Source: Coriobacteriia bacterium | Lineage (GTDB): Bacteria > Actinomycetota > Coriobacteriia > Anaerosomatales > Anaerosomataceae | NCBI GenBank assembly: GCA_030655755.1 | Contig: JAUSOQ010000043.1 | Span: 124,001 to 188,000 of the forward strand | Direction: 5' to 3' | Length of the DNA: 64,000 nt | Shown here: piece after piece, positions 48,592 through 58,562 of the stretch | How positions within the stretch are numbered: position 1 is the stretch's first letter | Layout: the number at the start of each line of letters is the position of its first letter | Position numbers and translations under genes: made by a program | The notes under the pieces: model-generated | Database searches by the model: none | What the model saw: only the letters and a program-made list of their open reading frames with translations | Told to the model about the DNA's origin: nothing

Positions 48592-50168
48592 TGAAGGTGT
48601 CTGATGACCTCATGGTTCAGCAGGATGCAAGTGACCGTCTGGAAGAGAGCGCGCGCAAGGTGCTGGGAGAGCGGCTGCTCCATCGCGGCGCGATCTCCAA
48701 ACTCCATGATCTTCGGGCTCGGGTGCTTGACTTAGCGCGTCGTGTCGATGAGTCGGATGAGATTGGCGCTCTGCTGAATGGCTTCTCCGGCGGTTATGTC
48801 GAGAGCGGTCCGTCCGGTCTCATAACGCGCGGGCGTGATGATGTGTTGCCAACAGGGAGGAACTTCTACTCCTTGGATCCCCAGCGTGTGCCAACGAAGG
48901 CGGCCTGGCGGGTCGGGCAGAGACTGGCCGAGGCCGTGATCGCCAAACATCTGGACGAGGAAGGGCGCTATCCGGAGAACGTCGCCATTTATTGGATGTG
49001 TACGGACATCATGTGGGCAGATGGCGAGGGTATGTCCCAGATATTCGCTCTCCTCGGAGTGGAACCCACTTGGAAACCGAACGGTCGATTGCAGGGATTC
49101 CAGATCACGCCTTCTTCCGACTTGGGGCGTCCACGAATCGACGTGACGATTAGGGTTTCCGGAATCACCAGAGACAACTTCCAAGTTTGCATGGACGTTG
49201 TTGACGACGCTGTCCAGGCGGTCGCTGCTCTGGATGAGTCGCCTGAGGACAACTACGTTCGCAAGCACGTGTTCGAGAGATTGCTGCCTAGCGGGGGCGG
49301 TAATCCCTCCGACGCGGATCTGAGAAGAGCGGCGCGGCGCATCTTCTGCGCCAAGCCGGGGGTCTATCAGGCGGGAGTCCAGCTTGCGGTCTATGCCTCC
49401 GCCTGGAAGGAAGAGAAGGATCTCGCTGAGATCTTCATCAAGTGGAATGGCTATGCGTACGGACGTGGCGTCTGGGGCGAGGAGTCCTTCCTCGAGCTTG
49501 CCCAGAGCCTGCAAAGCGTGGACGTCACCTTCAATAAGGTCGTCACCGACGAGTCCGACCTCTTCGCCTGCTGCTGCCACTTTGGCACTCATGGTGGGCT
49601 GACTGCAGCCGCACGCCACTTCTCAGGCAAAGAGGTGAAAGGCTACTACGGTGACACGAGGGATCCGCAGCATGTCGAGATGAGGGACCTTGCGGACGAG
49701 ATCCGCCGGATTGCCAGAACCAAGCTGCTTAATCCGAAATGGATCGAGGGGATGAAGCGGCACGGCTACAAGGGCGCGGGCGATATCAGTAAGCGAATCG
49801 GTCGAGTCTACGGATATGCGGCTTCGACCCGTGAGGTCGACGACTGGATCTTCGATGACATCGCGAGGACTTTCGTGGTCGATCAGGAGAACAGGGAGTT
49901 CTTCGAAGAGAACAATCCGTGGGCGATGGAGGAGATCGCCCGGAGGTTGCTCGAGGCGAACGAGAGGGGTCTGTGGGATGCCGATCCCGACGTGCTTGAC
50001 GAACTGAGGAGCCGGTACCTGGAGATCGAAGGCTGGATCGAGGATCGCATCGACGGGATAGAAGGCGACTTCCAAGGCGGCGCGGTTGACGTCATACAGC
50101 TCGAGGACGACATCGAGGGTTGGGGACAGCAGATGGCGGCCATCAGGGAGGCGCTGGATGCCGAGTGA
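48591..50168 (+). CDS. CobN-like chelatase large subunit, C-terminal part
   Basis: A 525-aa protein with the C-terminal CobN region: GPSGLITRGRDDVLPTGRNF, PENVAIYWMCTDIMWADGEG, the glycine-rich HFGTHGGLTAAARHF and GYKGAGDISKRIGRVYGYAA. An unusual Cys triplet CCC precedes HFGTHGG. It begins in TGATG overlap with the first part, in a different frame, and has its own 30-residue start that fits no CobN, so this appears a true split gene rather than a frameshift error. It overlaps the ABC ATPase gene by 11 bp. Confidence 0.86.
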   Translation: MKVSDDLMVQQDASDRLEESARKVLGERLLHRGAISKLHDLRARVLDLARRVDESDEIGALLNGFSGGYVESGPSGLITRGRDDVLPTGRNFYSLDPQRVPTKAAWRVGQRLAEAVIAKHLDEEGRYPENVAIYWMCTDIMWADGEGMSQIFALLGVEPTWKPNGRLQGFQITPSSDLGRPRIDVTIRVSGITRDNFQVCMDVVDDAVQAVAALDESPEDNYVRKHVFERLLPSGGGNPSDADLRRAARRIFCAKPGVYQAGVQLAVYASAWKEEKDLAEIFIKWNGYAYGRGVWGEESFLELAQSLQSVDVTFNKVVTDESDLFACCCHFGTHGGLTAAARHFSGKEVKGYYGDTRDPQHVEMRDLADEIRRIARTKLLNPKWIEGMKRHGYKGAGDISKRIGRVYGYAASTREVDDWIFDDIARTFVVDQENREFFEENNPWAMEEIARRLLEANERGLWDADPDVLDELRSRYLEIEGWIEDRIDGIEGDFQGGAVDVIQLEDDIEGWGQQMAAIREALDAE

Positions 50169-51174
50169 TGGCCTAGCCGTCCAAGTCACCAGTCTGACCA
50201 GGAGATTCAACGACCTGGTGGCGGTCGACAGCGTGAGCTTCGACATTGCAGCCGGGGAGATATTTGGGCTCCTGGGCCCGAACGGTGCTGGCAAGACGAC
50301 CACGGTTCTCATGCTCACAAGCCTTCTGAGGCCGACCTCCGGAGAGGCCTTCGTGGCCGGCATGGATGTCGTCCGACGTCCGAAGGAGGTAAGGCGGAAG
50401 ATCAGCTACGTTCCCCAGGGGATGGCGGTCGACTACGCACTCACTGGTCGCGACAACTTGGACTACTACGCGTCGCTCTTTCGGATTCGGGGTCGAGAGA
50501 AGGTAGCCCGAATCGACCAGGTCGTCGAGCTCCTTGGCCTCGAGAGTGTGGTCGATCAGAGGGTGCAATTCTTTTCCGGAGGGATGAGGCGAAGACTCGA
50601 GCTTGCTCAGGCCGTGCTCACCAAACCAACGGTTCTCTTTCTGGATGAGCCGACCTTGGGCTTGGACGTCGCTGCTCGCCGTCGGCTGTGGGAACTGATC
50701 GGAAACATGACCAGCGACGGTATCGCGTGCCTGTTGACGACTCACTACATGGAAGAGGCTGAGGCGCTTTGCAATCGTGTCGCCTTCATCTCGCAGGGCA
50801 AGATCGTGCGATGCGGCGCTCCAAGCGATCTCGTTGCTGAGATTGGGGGGGAGGCGATTCAGATCGACCTCTGCCGCCCCTTGCTCTCAGACAGCGTCAT
50901 GAGGGACATCGCGCAGATCGCTGATGTGAGCGTAGAAGGCCTGCAGCTGACGCTCGTTGCCAGCGGCGGAAGGCGCGCCTTGCCGAGAATCGTCGCAATC
51001 CTGCATTCGCACGGTGTCGAGGTCGAAAGCATTTCCATCAAGAGACCCAGACTCGAAGACGTGTACTTGGAGTGCGTCGACGATGTGGAGTGCGTCGACG
51101 ATGGTTCGCAGGAGCTTGTGAGCGCCTCAGAAGGGGCGGAGATACGGCGGATGGCCAGAAGGAGCATGGGATGA
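50158..51174 (+). CDS. ABC-2 exporter ATP-binding protein (DrrA-like)
   Basis: A 338-aa ATPase of the drug-export (DrrA) subfamily. Walker A is GPNGAGKTTTVLMLTS, the signature FFSGGMRRRLELAQAV, and Walker B VLFLDEPTLGLDV. The C-terminal extension ends in Asp/Glu-rich sequence with a short repeat (ECVDDVECVDD). The start ATG 50158 lies within the end of the chelatase gene. Its insertion between chelatase and its ATPases suggests the pathway exports a product or a toxic intermediate, or loads something into the wall. Confidence 0.88.
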   Translation: MPSDGLAVQVTSLTRRFNDLVAVDSVSFDIAAGEIFGLLGPNGAGKTTTVLMLTSLLRPTSGEAFVAGMDVVRRPKEVRRKISYVPQGMAVDYALTGRDNLDYYASLFRIRGREKVARIDQVVELLGLESVVDQRVQFFSGGMRRRLELAQAVLTKPTVLFLDEPTLGLDVAARRRLWELIGNMTSDGIACLLTTHYMEEAEALCNRVAFISQGKIVRCGAPSDLVAEIGGEAIQIDLCRPLLSDSVMRDIAQIADVSVEGLQLTLVASGGRRALPRIVAILHSHGVEVESISIKRPRLEDVYLECVDDVECVDDGSQELVSASEGAEIRRMARRSMG

Positions 51175-51920
51175 TTGCCGCGATCGATGTCGTGAGACAT
51201 GTCTGGCGCAGGGATAGGACCATCCAATTCAAGAACAAGATAGGCCTGGTGGCGGCGATCGTCACACCTGTGGCCTGGCTGGCGGTTATGGGCTCTCTGC
51301 CCATACACATGGAGGGGATGCGCTATCTCGACTATGTGGCACCAGCGATTGTGGTGATGTCCGTGCTGTTCCCTTGTCTGCAAGGAGGCTTGCTGACTGC
51401 TTCGGACAGACAGCTGGGCCATCTCAAGAAGGCATTCGCCACGCCGGCGCCAAGGTACTTGATGGCCATTGGTAAGACGCTGGCCGCAAGCACCAAGGCG
51501 TTCGCCCAGTTCGGGGCTGTCCTGTTGACCGCGGTTCTGCTTGGCGTGAGGTTCAGCGGGGGACTCACGGGCTTCTTGTTGATCTTCGTCTACACGATGT
51601 TCATCGCGCTGGGTCTTTCGGCGTTGTCCGTGTCGATCGCGTTCATGGTGGGAGACATGCACGCCTTTGGCTCGACCATGAGCCTGATCAGCCTCCCTCT
51701 CTTCATGGGAAGTTCGGCCCTTATGCCGATTGATAAGATGCCCAGCTGGCTGGCCTCATTCGCCAAGGTCAATCCGCTCACGTACATAATCGGGGCAACT
51801 CGGGACATCATGCTTTGGGGGAACACCTCCAGTGCTGTCTGGGGGATTTGCCTGGCGTCTGTCTTCCTGGCTGCAGCAATGACCCTCTGTGCGTACCTGT
51901 TCGAGAGGGACTACAATTGA
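51171..51920 (+). CDS. ABC-2 type permease (DrrB-like)
   Basis: A 249-aa membrane protein with six hydrophobic segments, typical of DrrB/NodJ permeases. Segments include VVRHVWRRDRTIQFKNKIG at the N-terminus, YLDYVAPAIVVMSVLFPCLQG, and NPLTYIIGATRDIML near the C-terminus. It overlaps the ATPase by 4 bp (ATGA) and the next gene by 4 bp (TTGA). Together they form an exporter or lipid-type transporter in the chelatase operon. Substrate unknown. Confidence 0.86.
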   Translation: MIAAIDVVRHVWRRDRTIQFKNKIGLVAAIVTPVAWLAVMGSLPIHMEGMRYLDYVAPAIVVMSVLFPCLQGGLLTASDRQLGHLKKAFATPAPRYLMAIGKTLAASTKAFAQFGAVLLTAVLLGVRFSGGLTGFLLIFVYTMFIALGLSALSVSIAFMVGDMHAFGSTMSLISLPLFMGSSALMPIDKMPSWLASFAKVNPLTYIIGATRDIMLWGNTSSAVWGICLASVFLAAAMTLCAYLFERDYN

Positions 51921-53995
51921 GCGAATTCGCAAACTCCCACGCGCATGCCGAGTTCGGCTCGGTGTATCCCTTTGCAGCCATTGTCGATCAGGAGTTGATG
52001 AAGAAGGCCCTGATCCTCAATGCGATCGACCCCAAGATCGGGGGCGTTCTGATCAAGGGAGACAAGGGAACCGCCAAGTCCACGGCCGTGAGGGCTCTCG
52101 CGGCCCTTCTTCCAGAGATCGACGTGATCGATGGTTGCGAGTACGGCTGCGACCCTGCCGATCATGCGAGCAAGTGTCGCCAGTGCGCGGAAGGCGTGGG
52201 ACCGACTGGACGCGCGACTGTGAGCCGGAGAAGGGTGAGGCTGGTCAACCTGCCTCTCAATGCAACGGAGGACAAGGTCATTGGAAGCATTGACCTTGAG
52301 CGCGCCATCAAGGAGGGCGTGAAGCGCTTCGAGCCGGGCCTTCTCGCCCTTGCCCACAGGGGCGTCATCTACATCGACGAGGTCAATCTCCTAAACGACC
52401 ACATCGTTGATGTTCTTCTGGATGTCGCATCCACTGGGGTCAACCGGGTCGAGCGCGAGACGATTTCTTTCGCGCATCCGGCAGAGATCGTCTTGGTGGG
52501 GTCGATGAATCCCGAGGAAGGGGAGTTGAGGCCGCAGCTTCTTGACCGCTTCGGCCTGTGTGTACAAGTCGAAGGCCTCTCCGATCCTGCCGACCGGGTC
52601 GAACTCATCAGGCGACGCGAGGCGCACGACGTGCAGCCCGCGAGTTTCGCCGAGAGATGGGAGAGGGACCAGACCGCGCTGAGGGAGAGGATCGTCGGCG
52701 CCCGGCAGAGGGCCGTCAGGGTCTTGATGACCGATGAGTCCGTCAAGCTGATCGCCGCCATCTGTCTGGAGAACTCGGTGAGCGGCCACAGGGCCGATGT
52801 CGTCATCGAGCGCACCGCCAGAGCGATCGCCGCCTGGGAAGGCCGAACCCGAGTGGCCACCGATGACATCTTGCTGGCGGCCGAACTGGCGTTGCCTCAT
52901 CGGCGGCGGGCTTCTGTCCCGTCTGAACCGCCGCCTCCGCAGCAGCAGCACGAGCATGAGCATCAGCACGATGACGAGGACCAACAGCACGAACGGGACG
53001 AAGAGATGAACAGCGATACGGACTCGCGCGAGCAGACGCCAGCTCGTTCTGGCCAAGACCGCCCGGACCAGAGCGAGACAGAGCAGTCGCCAGATCCGCA
53101 AGACTCGCAGGGCGAGACGGGTCCTTCCGGCAGCTCGATGCGGGACGAGGTCTTCTCGGTGGGAGAGCCGTACCGGGTGCGAAGAATCGCCCCCAAGGAG
53201 AAGAAGACACTTCGCCGGGGCTCAGGTCGAAGGAGCAGGGCGAAGACGGCCTCGAAGTCGGGCCGATACGTCAAGGCCGTCCAGAGGAGGGACAGCCGGG
53301 ACGTTGCGATCGATTCTACGCTGCGGGCGGCCGCGCCCTACCAGCTCGGCAGGAGAGCTAAGGCGCTCGAGAGGGAGCTCGCTGTTGTTGTCGAGGCCGC
53401 CGACATCCGTGACAAGGTCAGAGAGAAGCGGGTGGGCAATCTCCTCATCTTCATTGTCGATGCGAGCGGCTCAATGGGAGCGCAACGCAGGATGATTGAG
53501 ACGAAAGCCGCGATCCTCTCTCTTCTCATCGATGCGTATCAGAAAAGGGACAGGGTGGGAATGGTGGTCTTTAGGGGCGATTCCGCCGAACTCCTCCTCC
53601 CGCCCACCAACAGTGTGGAGCTGGCGCGGAAGAAGTTGGAAGAGATGCCTGTTGGCGGGAAGACCCCGCTGTCATGTGGGTTGGCAAGGGCCTATGAGGT
53701 AGCCAAAGCGCACTTGCGGAAGGACCCCGACACTCCGCCGCTCTTGATCCTCATCACGGACGGAAGAGCGAATGTCAGCATGAGTGACATCAGGCCTCTT
53801 GAGGAAGCTCGAAAGGTCGCGATCGCCATCGAGGAGGAGGAACGCATCAAGACTCTGGTGATTGACACCGAGAAGGACGGGTTGATCAGGCTCGGTATGG
53901 CTGCGGAAATCGCCCGTGTACTTGGTGGTCAATACGCCAAGGTTGAAGAGCTTAGAGCTGAGGGCATTGTGGGTGCAGTCATGAGTGCCCTCTAG
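51917..53995 (+). CDS. Chelatase AAA+ ATPase fused to VWA domain (ChlI-ChlD type)
   Basis: A 692-aa motor subunit. An N-terminal AAA+ domain has Walker [18 protein letters not shown] (about residue 48) and Walker B VIYIDEVNLLNDHIVDVLLD. It has a four-Cys insert, CEYGCDPADHASKCRQC (about 73-89). A highly charged His/Gln/Asp/Glu-rich linker (about 332-415) could bind metal. The C-terminal VWA domain carries the MIDAS motif DASGSMGAQRRM (about 514). The TTG start overlaps the permease stop. By family rules this complex powers metal insertion by the CobN-like pair. Confidence 0.88.
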   Translation: MSEFANSHAHAEFGSVYPFAAIVDQELMKKALILNAIDPKIGGVLIKGDKGTAKSTAVRALAALLPEIDVIDGCEYGCDPADHASKCRQCAEGVGPTGRATVSRRRVRLVNLPLNATEDKVIGSIDLERAIKEGVKRFEPGLLALAHRGVIYIDEVNLLNDHIVDVLLDVASTGVNRVERETISFAHPAEIVLVGSMNPEEGELRPQLLDRFGLCVQVEGLSDPADRVELIRRREAHDVQPASFAERWERDQTALRERIVGARQRAVRVLMTDESVKLIAAICLENSVSGHRADVVIERTARAIAAWEGRTRVATDDILLAAELALPHRRRASVPSEPPPPQQQHEHEHQHDDEDQQHERDEEMNSDTDSREQTPARSGQDRPDQSETEQSPDPQDSQGETGPSGSSMRDEVFSVGEPYRVRRIAPKEKKTLRRGSGRRSRAKTASKSGRYVKAVQRRDSRDVAIDSTLRAAAPYQLGRRAKALERELAVVVEAADIRDKVREKRVGNLLIFIVDASGSMGAQRRMIETKAAILSLLIDAYQKRDRVGMVVFRGDSAELLLPPTNSVELARKKLEEMPVGGKTPLSCGLARAYEVAKAHLRKDPDTPPLLILITDGRANVSMSDIRPLEEARKVAIAIEEEERIKTLVIDTEKDGLIRLGMAAEIARVLGGQYAKVEELRAEGIVGAVMSAL

Positions 53996-54065
53996 CGGGG
54001 GGCTTGATTGCAGGTCGTGAATCGAAAGGCGTTGACGAGCTGAACACGAATTGAAGGGCAAACGA

Positions 54066-55103
54066 ATGTCATATCACAACCGAGTGACCTACCCTTTCAC
54101 GGCGATCGTTGGTCAGGAGAAGATGAGAAAGGCCCTGATTCTGAACGCGATCAACCCGAGGATAGGTGGCGTTCTGATCAGAGGCGAAAAGGGAACCGCG
54201 AAGTCTACCGCAGCCAGGGCCCTAGCGGACCTCCTTCCGGAAATCGAGGTAGTCGAGGGGTGTGTCTACGGCTGCGACCCAGCTGACATGAACGGCATGT
54301 GCGAGGAATGCAAGGAGAAGATTGCAGCCGGCTCGCAGCTGGCTTCGACTTTCAGGAAGACGCGCGTGGTCGATCTGCCAGTTAGCGCCACTGAAGATCG
54401 TGTGGTTGGGACACTCGATATCGAGCACGCGATAACAAAGGGAGAGAAGAGGTTCGAACGAGGAATCCTAGCTGAGGCGCACAGGGGCATCCTCTACGTC
54501 GACGAGGTGAATCTGCTCGACGACAGTCTCGCTGACTTGATGCTCGACACTGCGGCGATGGGCGTCAACGTGGTGGAAAGGGAGGGCGTTTCCCACTGGC
54601 ACCCCGCTCGATTCATGCTTGTGGGTACGATGAATCCCGAAGAAGGCGAGCTGCGACCGCAGCTTCTGGATCGCTTTGGCCTCTGTGTCGAAATCGAAGG
54701 CATAGCTGATGCCGATCTCAGGGTGGAAGTGATCAAGCGGCGCTCGCGATACGAGGCTGATCCAGCCGCGTTCGCCACCGAATGGGAAGAGGCCCAAGAG
54801 GCGGAACGAGGGCGAATCCTATCAGCTGCGCGGATGCTGAGTGACGTTGAGATCCCTGATGAGATGCTGCAGCTGGTCGCAACGATAGCGATAAGGACAG
54901 GGGTTCAAGGTCATCGGGCGGACATTGTCATGACGAAGACGTCCAGAACGCTCGCGGCGTACCATGGGCGCGCCGCTGTCTCAAAGGACGACGTGAGGGA
55001 AGCGGCGGATCTCACGCTGCTTCACCGCACGAGAAGGAAGCCCTTTGAGGAGATGGGCCTAGATCGCCTGCAACTCGACAAGGCCATGTCTGAAGCGTCC
55101 TAG
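54066..55103 (+). CDS. Chelatase AAA+ ATPase (ChlI type)
   Basis: A 345-aa AAA+ subunit. [20 protein letters not shown] opens the domain, Walker A is [17 protein letters not shown], Walker [20 protein letters not shown], and the same four-Cys motif [17 protein letters not shown] is present (about 65-81). It is close to the N-terminal half of the fused ChlI-ChlD gene, so the two are paralogues. ATG 54066 was chosen; it is 70 bp after the previous stop. It would form the hexamer that partners the fused ATPase. It is the last gene of the island. Confidence 0.88.
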   Translation: MSYHNRVTYPFTAIVGQEKMRKALILNAINPRIGGVLIRGEKGTAKSTAARALADLLPEIEVVEGCVYGCDPADMNGMCEECKEKIAAGSQLASTFRKTRVVDLPVSATEDRVVGTLDIEHAITKGEKRFERGILAEAHRGILYVDEVNLLDDSLADLMLDTAAMGVNVVEREGVSHWHPARFMLVGTMNPEEGELRPQLLDRFGLCVEIEGIADADLRVEVIKRRSRYEADPAAFATEWEEAQEAERGRILSAARMLSDVEIPDEMLQLVATIAIRTGVQGHRADIVMTKTSRTLAAYHGRAAVSKDDVREAADLTLLHRTRRKPFEEMGLDRLQLDKAMSEAS

Positions 55104-55442
55104 AGCCCGTGTCGGTCTGACTCCCTGGACGCCACGGCCGGTGCTGTGGTTTCCTGACTGTCTGTCCGTTTCGAGATCCTTCGTTATGCCGAGTGCTTCC
55201 ACGACTGTGCAGGTGGCACTTGTCGCTGGGCGACATGTCTCCAGCCGAGGTCGAGCGGAGACTGGAGTAGGGTTGGCTCTTGGCCGCCGTGTCATGGTCC
55301 TAAGGTATCAACGAGAACGGGGCAACTCCATCGTCAGGGGATGGACACGAAGGTTGTACCGCCCCTATACTTCCCCAGGCGGCAGGAAACGCTGGCTGAT
55401 TCCCCAGCAGCCAACAGCGTTTCCGCAGGCAGAACGTATCAT
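55104..55442. other. Non-coding right end of island 1 with an inverted repeat
   Basis: No credible gene is seen in these 339 bases on either strand. A stem GGAAACGCTG (55385-55394) with CAGCGTTTCC (55415-55424) encloses a GCTG-rich loop, 18 bp before the tRNA-Pro gene. The 12 bases that follow (GCAGGCAGAACG) recur left of the tRNA fragment near 40.05 kb. The stem may be a terminator of the chelatase operon or part of an attachment site. Confidence 0.55.
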
Positions 55443-57004
<1,562 letters not shown>

Positions 57005-57008
<4 letters not shown>

Positions 57009-57469
57009 TTCTTGTCGTCCCTCGGTGCGAGGATCTGGATGTCTCCCGGCAGTTTGTCGTAGATGGAATCGTAGTAGCGTGTCGCGAAGGCGATGACTTC
57101 CTGCGCCTCTTTCTCACTCACCAGTCCCGGCTGCTCGTAGATCGTCGTGTTGCGCTTCTTCCGGAGTTTCTGCAAGCGCTTGATCATCGCGGAATCCTCG
57201 GGAAAAGCCTCTTCCATGAAACGGAAGGTGTTGTAGTGCTTGCCTTCACCCCGCGGGCGATAGCCCTGCGAGTGCATGTAAGCGATCGAGAGCTGCAGGA
57301 TGGCGTTGTAGGCGATGGCGAACGCCCAGTCCAGATCGGTCATCGTGAGCGCTTGGGCGGTGCGTGTGTCGCGCTTGGCCACGTCCAAGAGCCCTGCGAT
57401 CTCTCGCGGAGTCACTTCGACGCGCTCGACGGCGCGTTTCCTAAGAAGTTCTTCGAAGCTCATCTTCAT
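57005..57469 (-). CDS. HEPN-domain protein (toxin-like partner)
   Basis: A 154-aa helical protein of the HEPN family. The RKKRNTTIYE segment (R106 to Y111) is the place of the R-x4-6-H RNase motif, here with Tyr and no His, as in some HEPN/MNT modules. Other features are DLDWAFAIAYNAILQLSIAY and HYNTFRFMEEAF. It follows the nucleotidyltransferase gene with a 29-bp overlap and is followed by the recombinase with ATGA overlap. In known HEPN/MNT pairs the HEPN is the toxin and is AMPylated by the MNT partner. Confidence 0.82.
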
Positions 57470-58022
57470 CTCCTATGAGGAAGATCTTCGAACCGGCAAG
57501 GATGTCGGTTACGAAGGCTTGTTTGATCTTCACTCTGCCGTCCCACTCTTCCCGCGTGTAGACGGTCGGGTTGATTTCGCGGCCAATCGCCCTTTCTGCC
57601 GAGTCGACCGCTTCGTTCAAGACGTCCAACTCGACGTCGCCGATGACAAGGAGATCAACATCTGATCTCATGTCCTCGAGGTTCTTGGCGACCGATCCGT
57701 AGATGAGGGCTACTTCGACCGGACCGATATCGTCGAGCGATTCGCGCAAGAAGTCGGCAAGGCCCACCGTCTTGAAGACGATGCTCTTGAGCTCGGGGTA
57801 GATCGGGAACGCCTTGTTGGCTTGGAAGTAGCGAGTGTTCGACTCTCGCGTGCTAGTGACGAATCCGATGCCCGCGAGCTTTTTGAGTTCAGACTGCACG
57901 AGCGAAGAAGAGAGGCCCAACTCTCGGATGAGCTGGGTTTGGTAGAAGCGCTCGTCCGGATGGGTCACGAAGAGCGTCAACAGGGCCAACCGGGCCTTGG
58001 ATGTAATTAGGGTTGAAAGCAT
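57441..58022 (-). CDS. MNT-type nucleotidyltransferase with N-terminal winged helix (antitoxin-like)
   Basis: A 193-aa protein. An N-terminal winged helix (about residues 5-75, RFYQTQLIRELGLSSSLVQ) precedes a minimal nucleotidyltransferase with G109-S110 and D121-x-D123 in LIYGSVAKNLEDMRSDVDLL. MNT antitoxins neutralise HEPN toxins by transferring AMP to them. The DNA-binding fusion would add autoregulation. A symmetrical operator-like repeat (58024-58065) lies immediately in front of the start. Confidence 0.85.
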   Translation of the reverse strand: MLSTLITSKARLALLTLFVTHPDERFYQTQLIRELGLSSSLVQSELKKLAGIGFVTSTRESNTRYFQANKAFPIYPELKSIVFKTVGLADFLRESLDDIGPVEVALIYGSVAKNLEDMRSDVDLLVIGDVELDVLNEAVDSAERAIGREINPTVYTREEWDGRVKIKQAFVTDILAGSKIFLIGDEDELRRTS

Positions 58023-58023
58023 A

Positions 58024-58065
58024 GTTACCTCATTTCCGGCATAATCATGCCGATTTCATGGTAAC
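58024..58065 (-). promoter_or_regulatory. Symmetrical operator in front of the MNT-HEPN pair
   Basis: GTTACC (58024-58029) and GGTAAC (58060-58065) flank GGCAT (58038-58042) and ATGCC (58047-58051), a nested inverted repeat of 42 bp. A minus-strand -10 (TACCAT, 58058-58063) lies in its right arm and a -35 (TTGACA, 58082-58087) 18 bp away. Binding here would block transcription of the MNT gene. Confidence 0.65.
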
Positions 58066-58073
58066 TCAAGGAC

Positions 58074-58562
58074 TCAGACATTGTCAACTGTTTCGTGGTC
58101 CTGACCTGCACCTTTACGCTCTGCACCGTAGGCCGCAAGGCCTCTGATCTGGAGTCTGAAGAGCATGAACTCATCGGTTGTCCCGAAGTCGTGCGCCAGA
58201 TCGGGGAGGGCCCGGCTAGCTTGAAGCTTCTTAGTCAGCTCGATTTCCGGGATGAGCAGCCACGCTGCGAAGACGTTGGCCTGCTTCTCGTGGTAGTTGC
58301 CGAAGGAGTACGTGTTGTTCTCAAGGGTCAGATGGTTTCCCGAGTGCATCAGATGGTGCCCGATTGCGTGAGCGATGAGCTCTCGCTTGACTGCGCGGGG
58401 GAGGTCGCGTCTGACCACGATGGCATCCCCGAAGTAGACCTCTGAAAGTCGCCCGACGAGTTCTTCTTCCAAGACTATTAATCCAAGTTCGCCGGCGATC
58501 CTTTCAAGGTCAGTGCCGTGCTTAAGATAGATCCCCTCCGCCGCTTGTATCGCTTTTCTCAT
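58074..58562 (-). CDS. ImmA/IrrE-like protein with an altered HExxH motif
   Basis: A 162-aa protein of the ImmA/IrrE (COG2856) fold. The zinc site is AHAIGHHLMHSGNH; H65 and H69 are kept but position 66 is Ala where active metallopeptidases have Glu. A downstream ligand region NYHEKQANVFAAWLLIPE is present. It may therefore bind metal or its partner without cleaving. It overlaps the XRE regulator by 41 bp. In mobile elements such pairs control excision by cleaving the repressor. Confidence 0.8.
   Translation of the reverse strand: MRKAIQAAEGIYLKHGTDLERIAGELGLIVLEEELVGRLSEVYFGDAIVVRRDLPRAVKRELIAHAIGHHLMHSGNHLTLENNTYSFGNYHEKQANVFAAWLLIPEIELTKKLQASRALPDLAHDFGTTDEFMLFRLQIRGLAAYGAERKGAGQDHETVDNV

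Noticed and set aside
46207-50168. Split CobN explained as a sequencing frameshift
   Set aside because: Both proteins have plausible separate ends, and the TGATG junction is typical of coupled genes. I keep a small chance of error, noted in the findings.
46207-55103. Operon assigned to bacteriochlorophyll synthesis (BchHID)
   Set aside because: No other bch gene is present, and the large subunit has CobN-type rather than BchH-type motifs.
40101-55442. Island 1 as a prophage or conjugative element
   Set aside because: No capsid, terminase, tail, relaxase or type IV secretion gene is present; only metabolic and transport genes.
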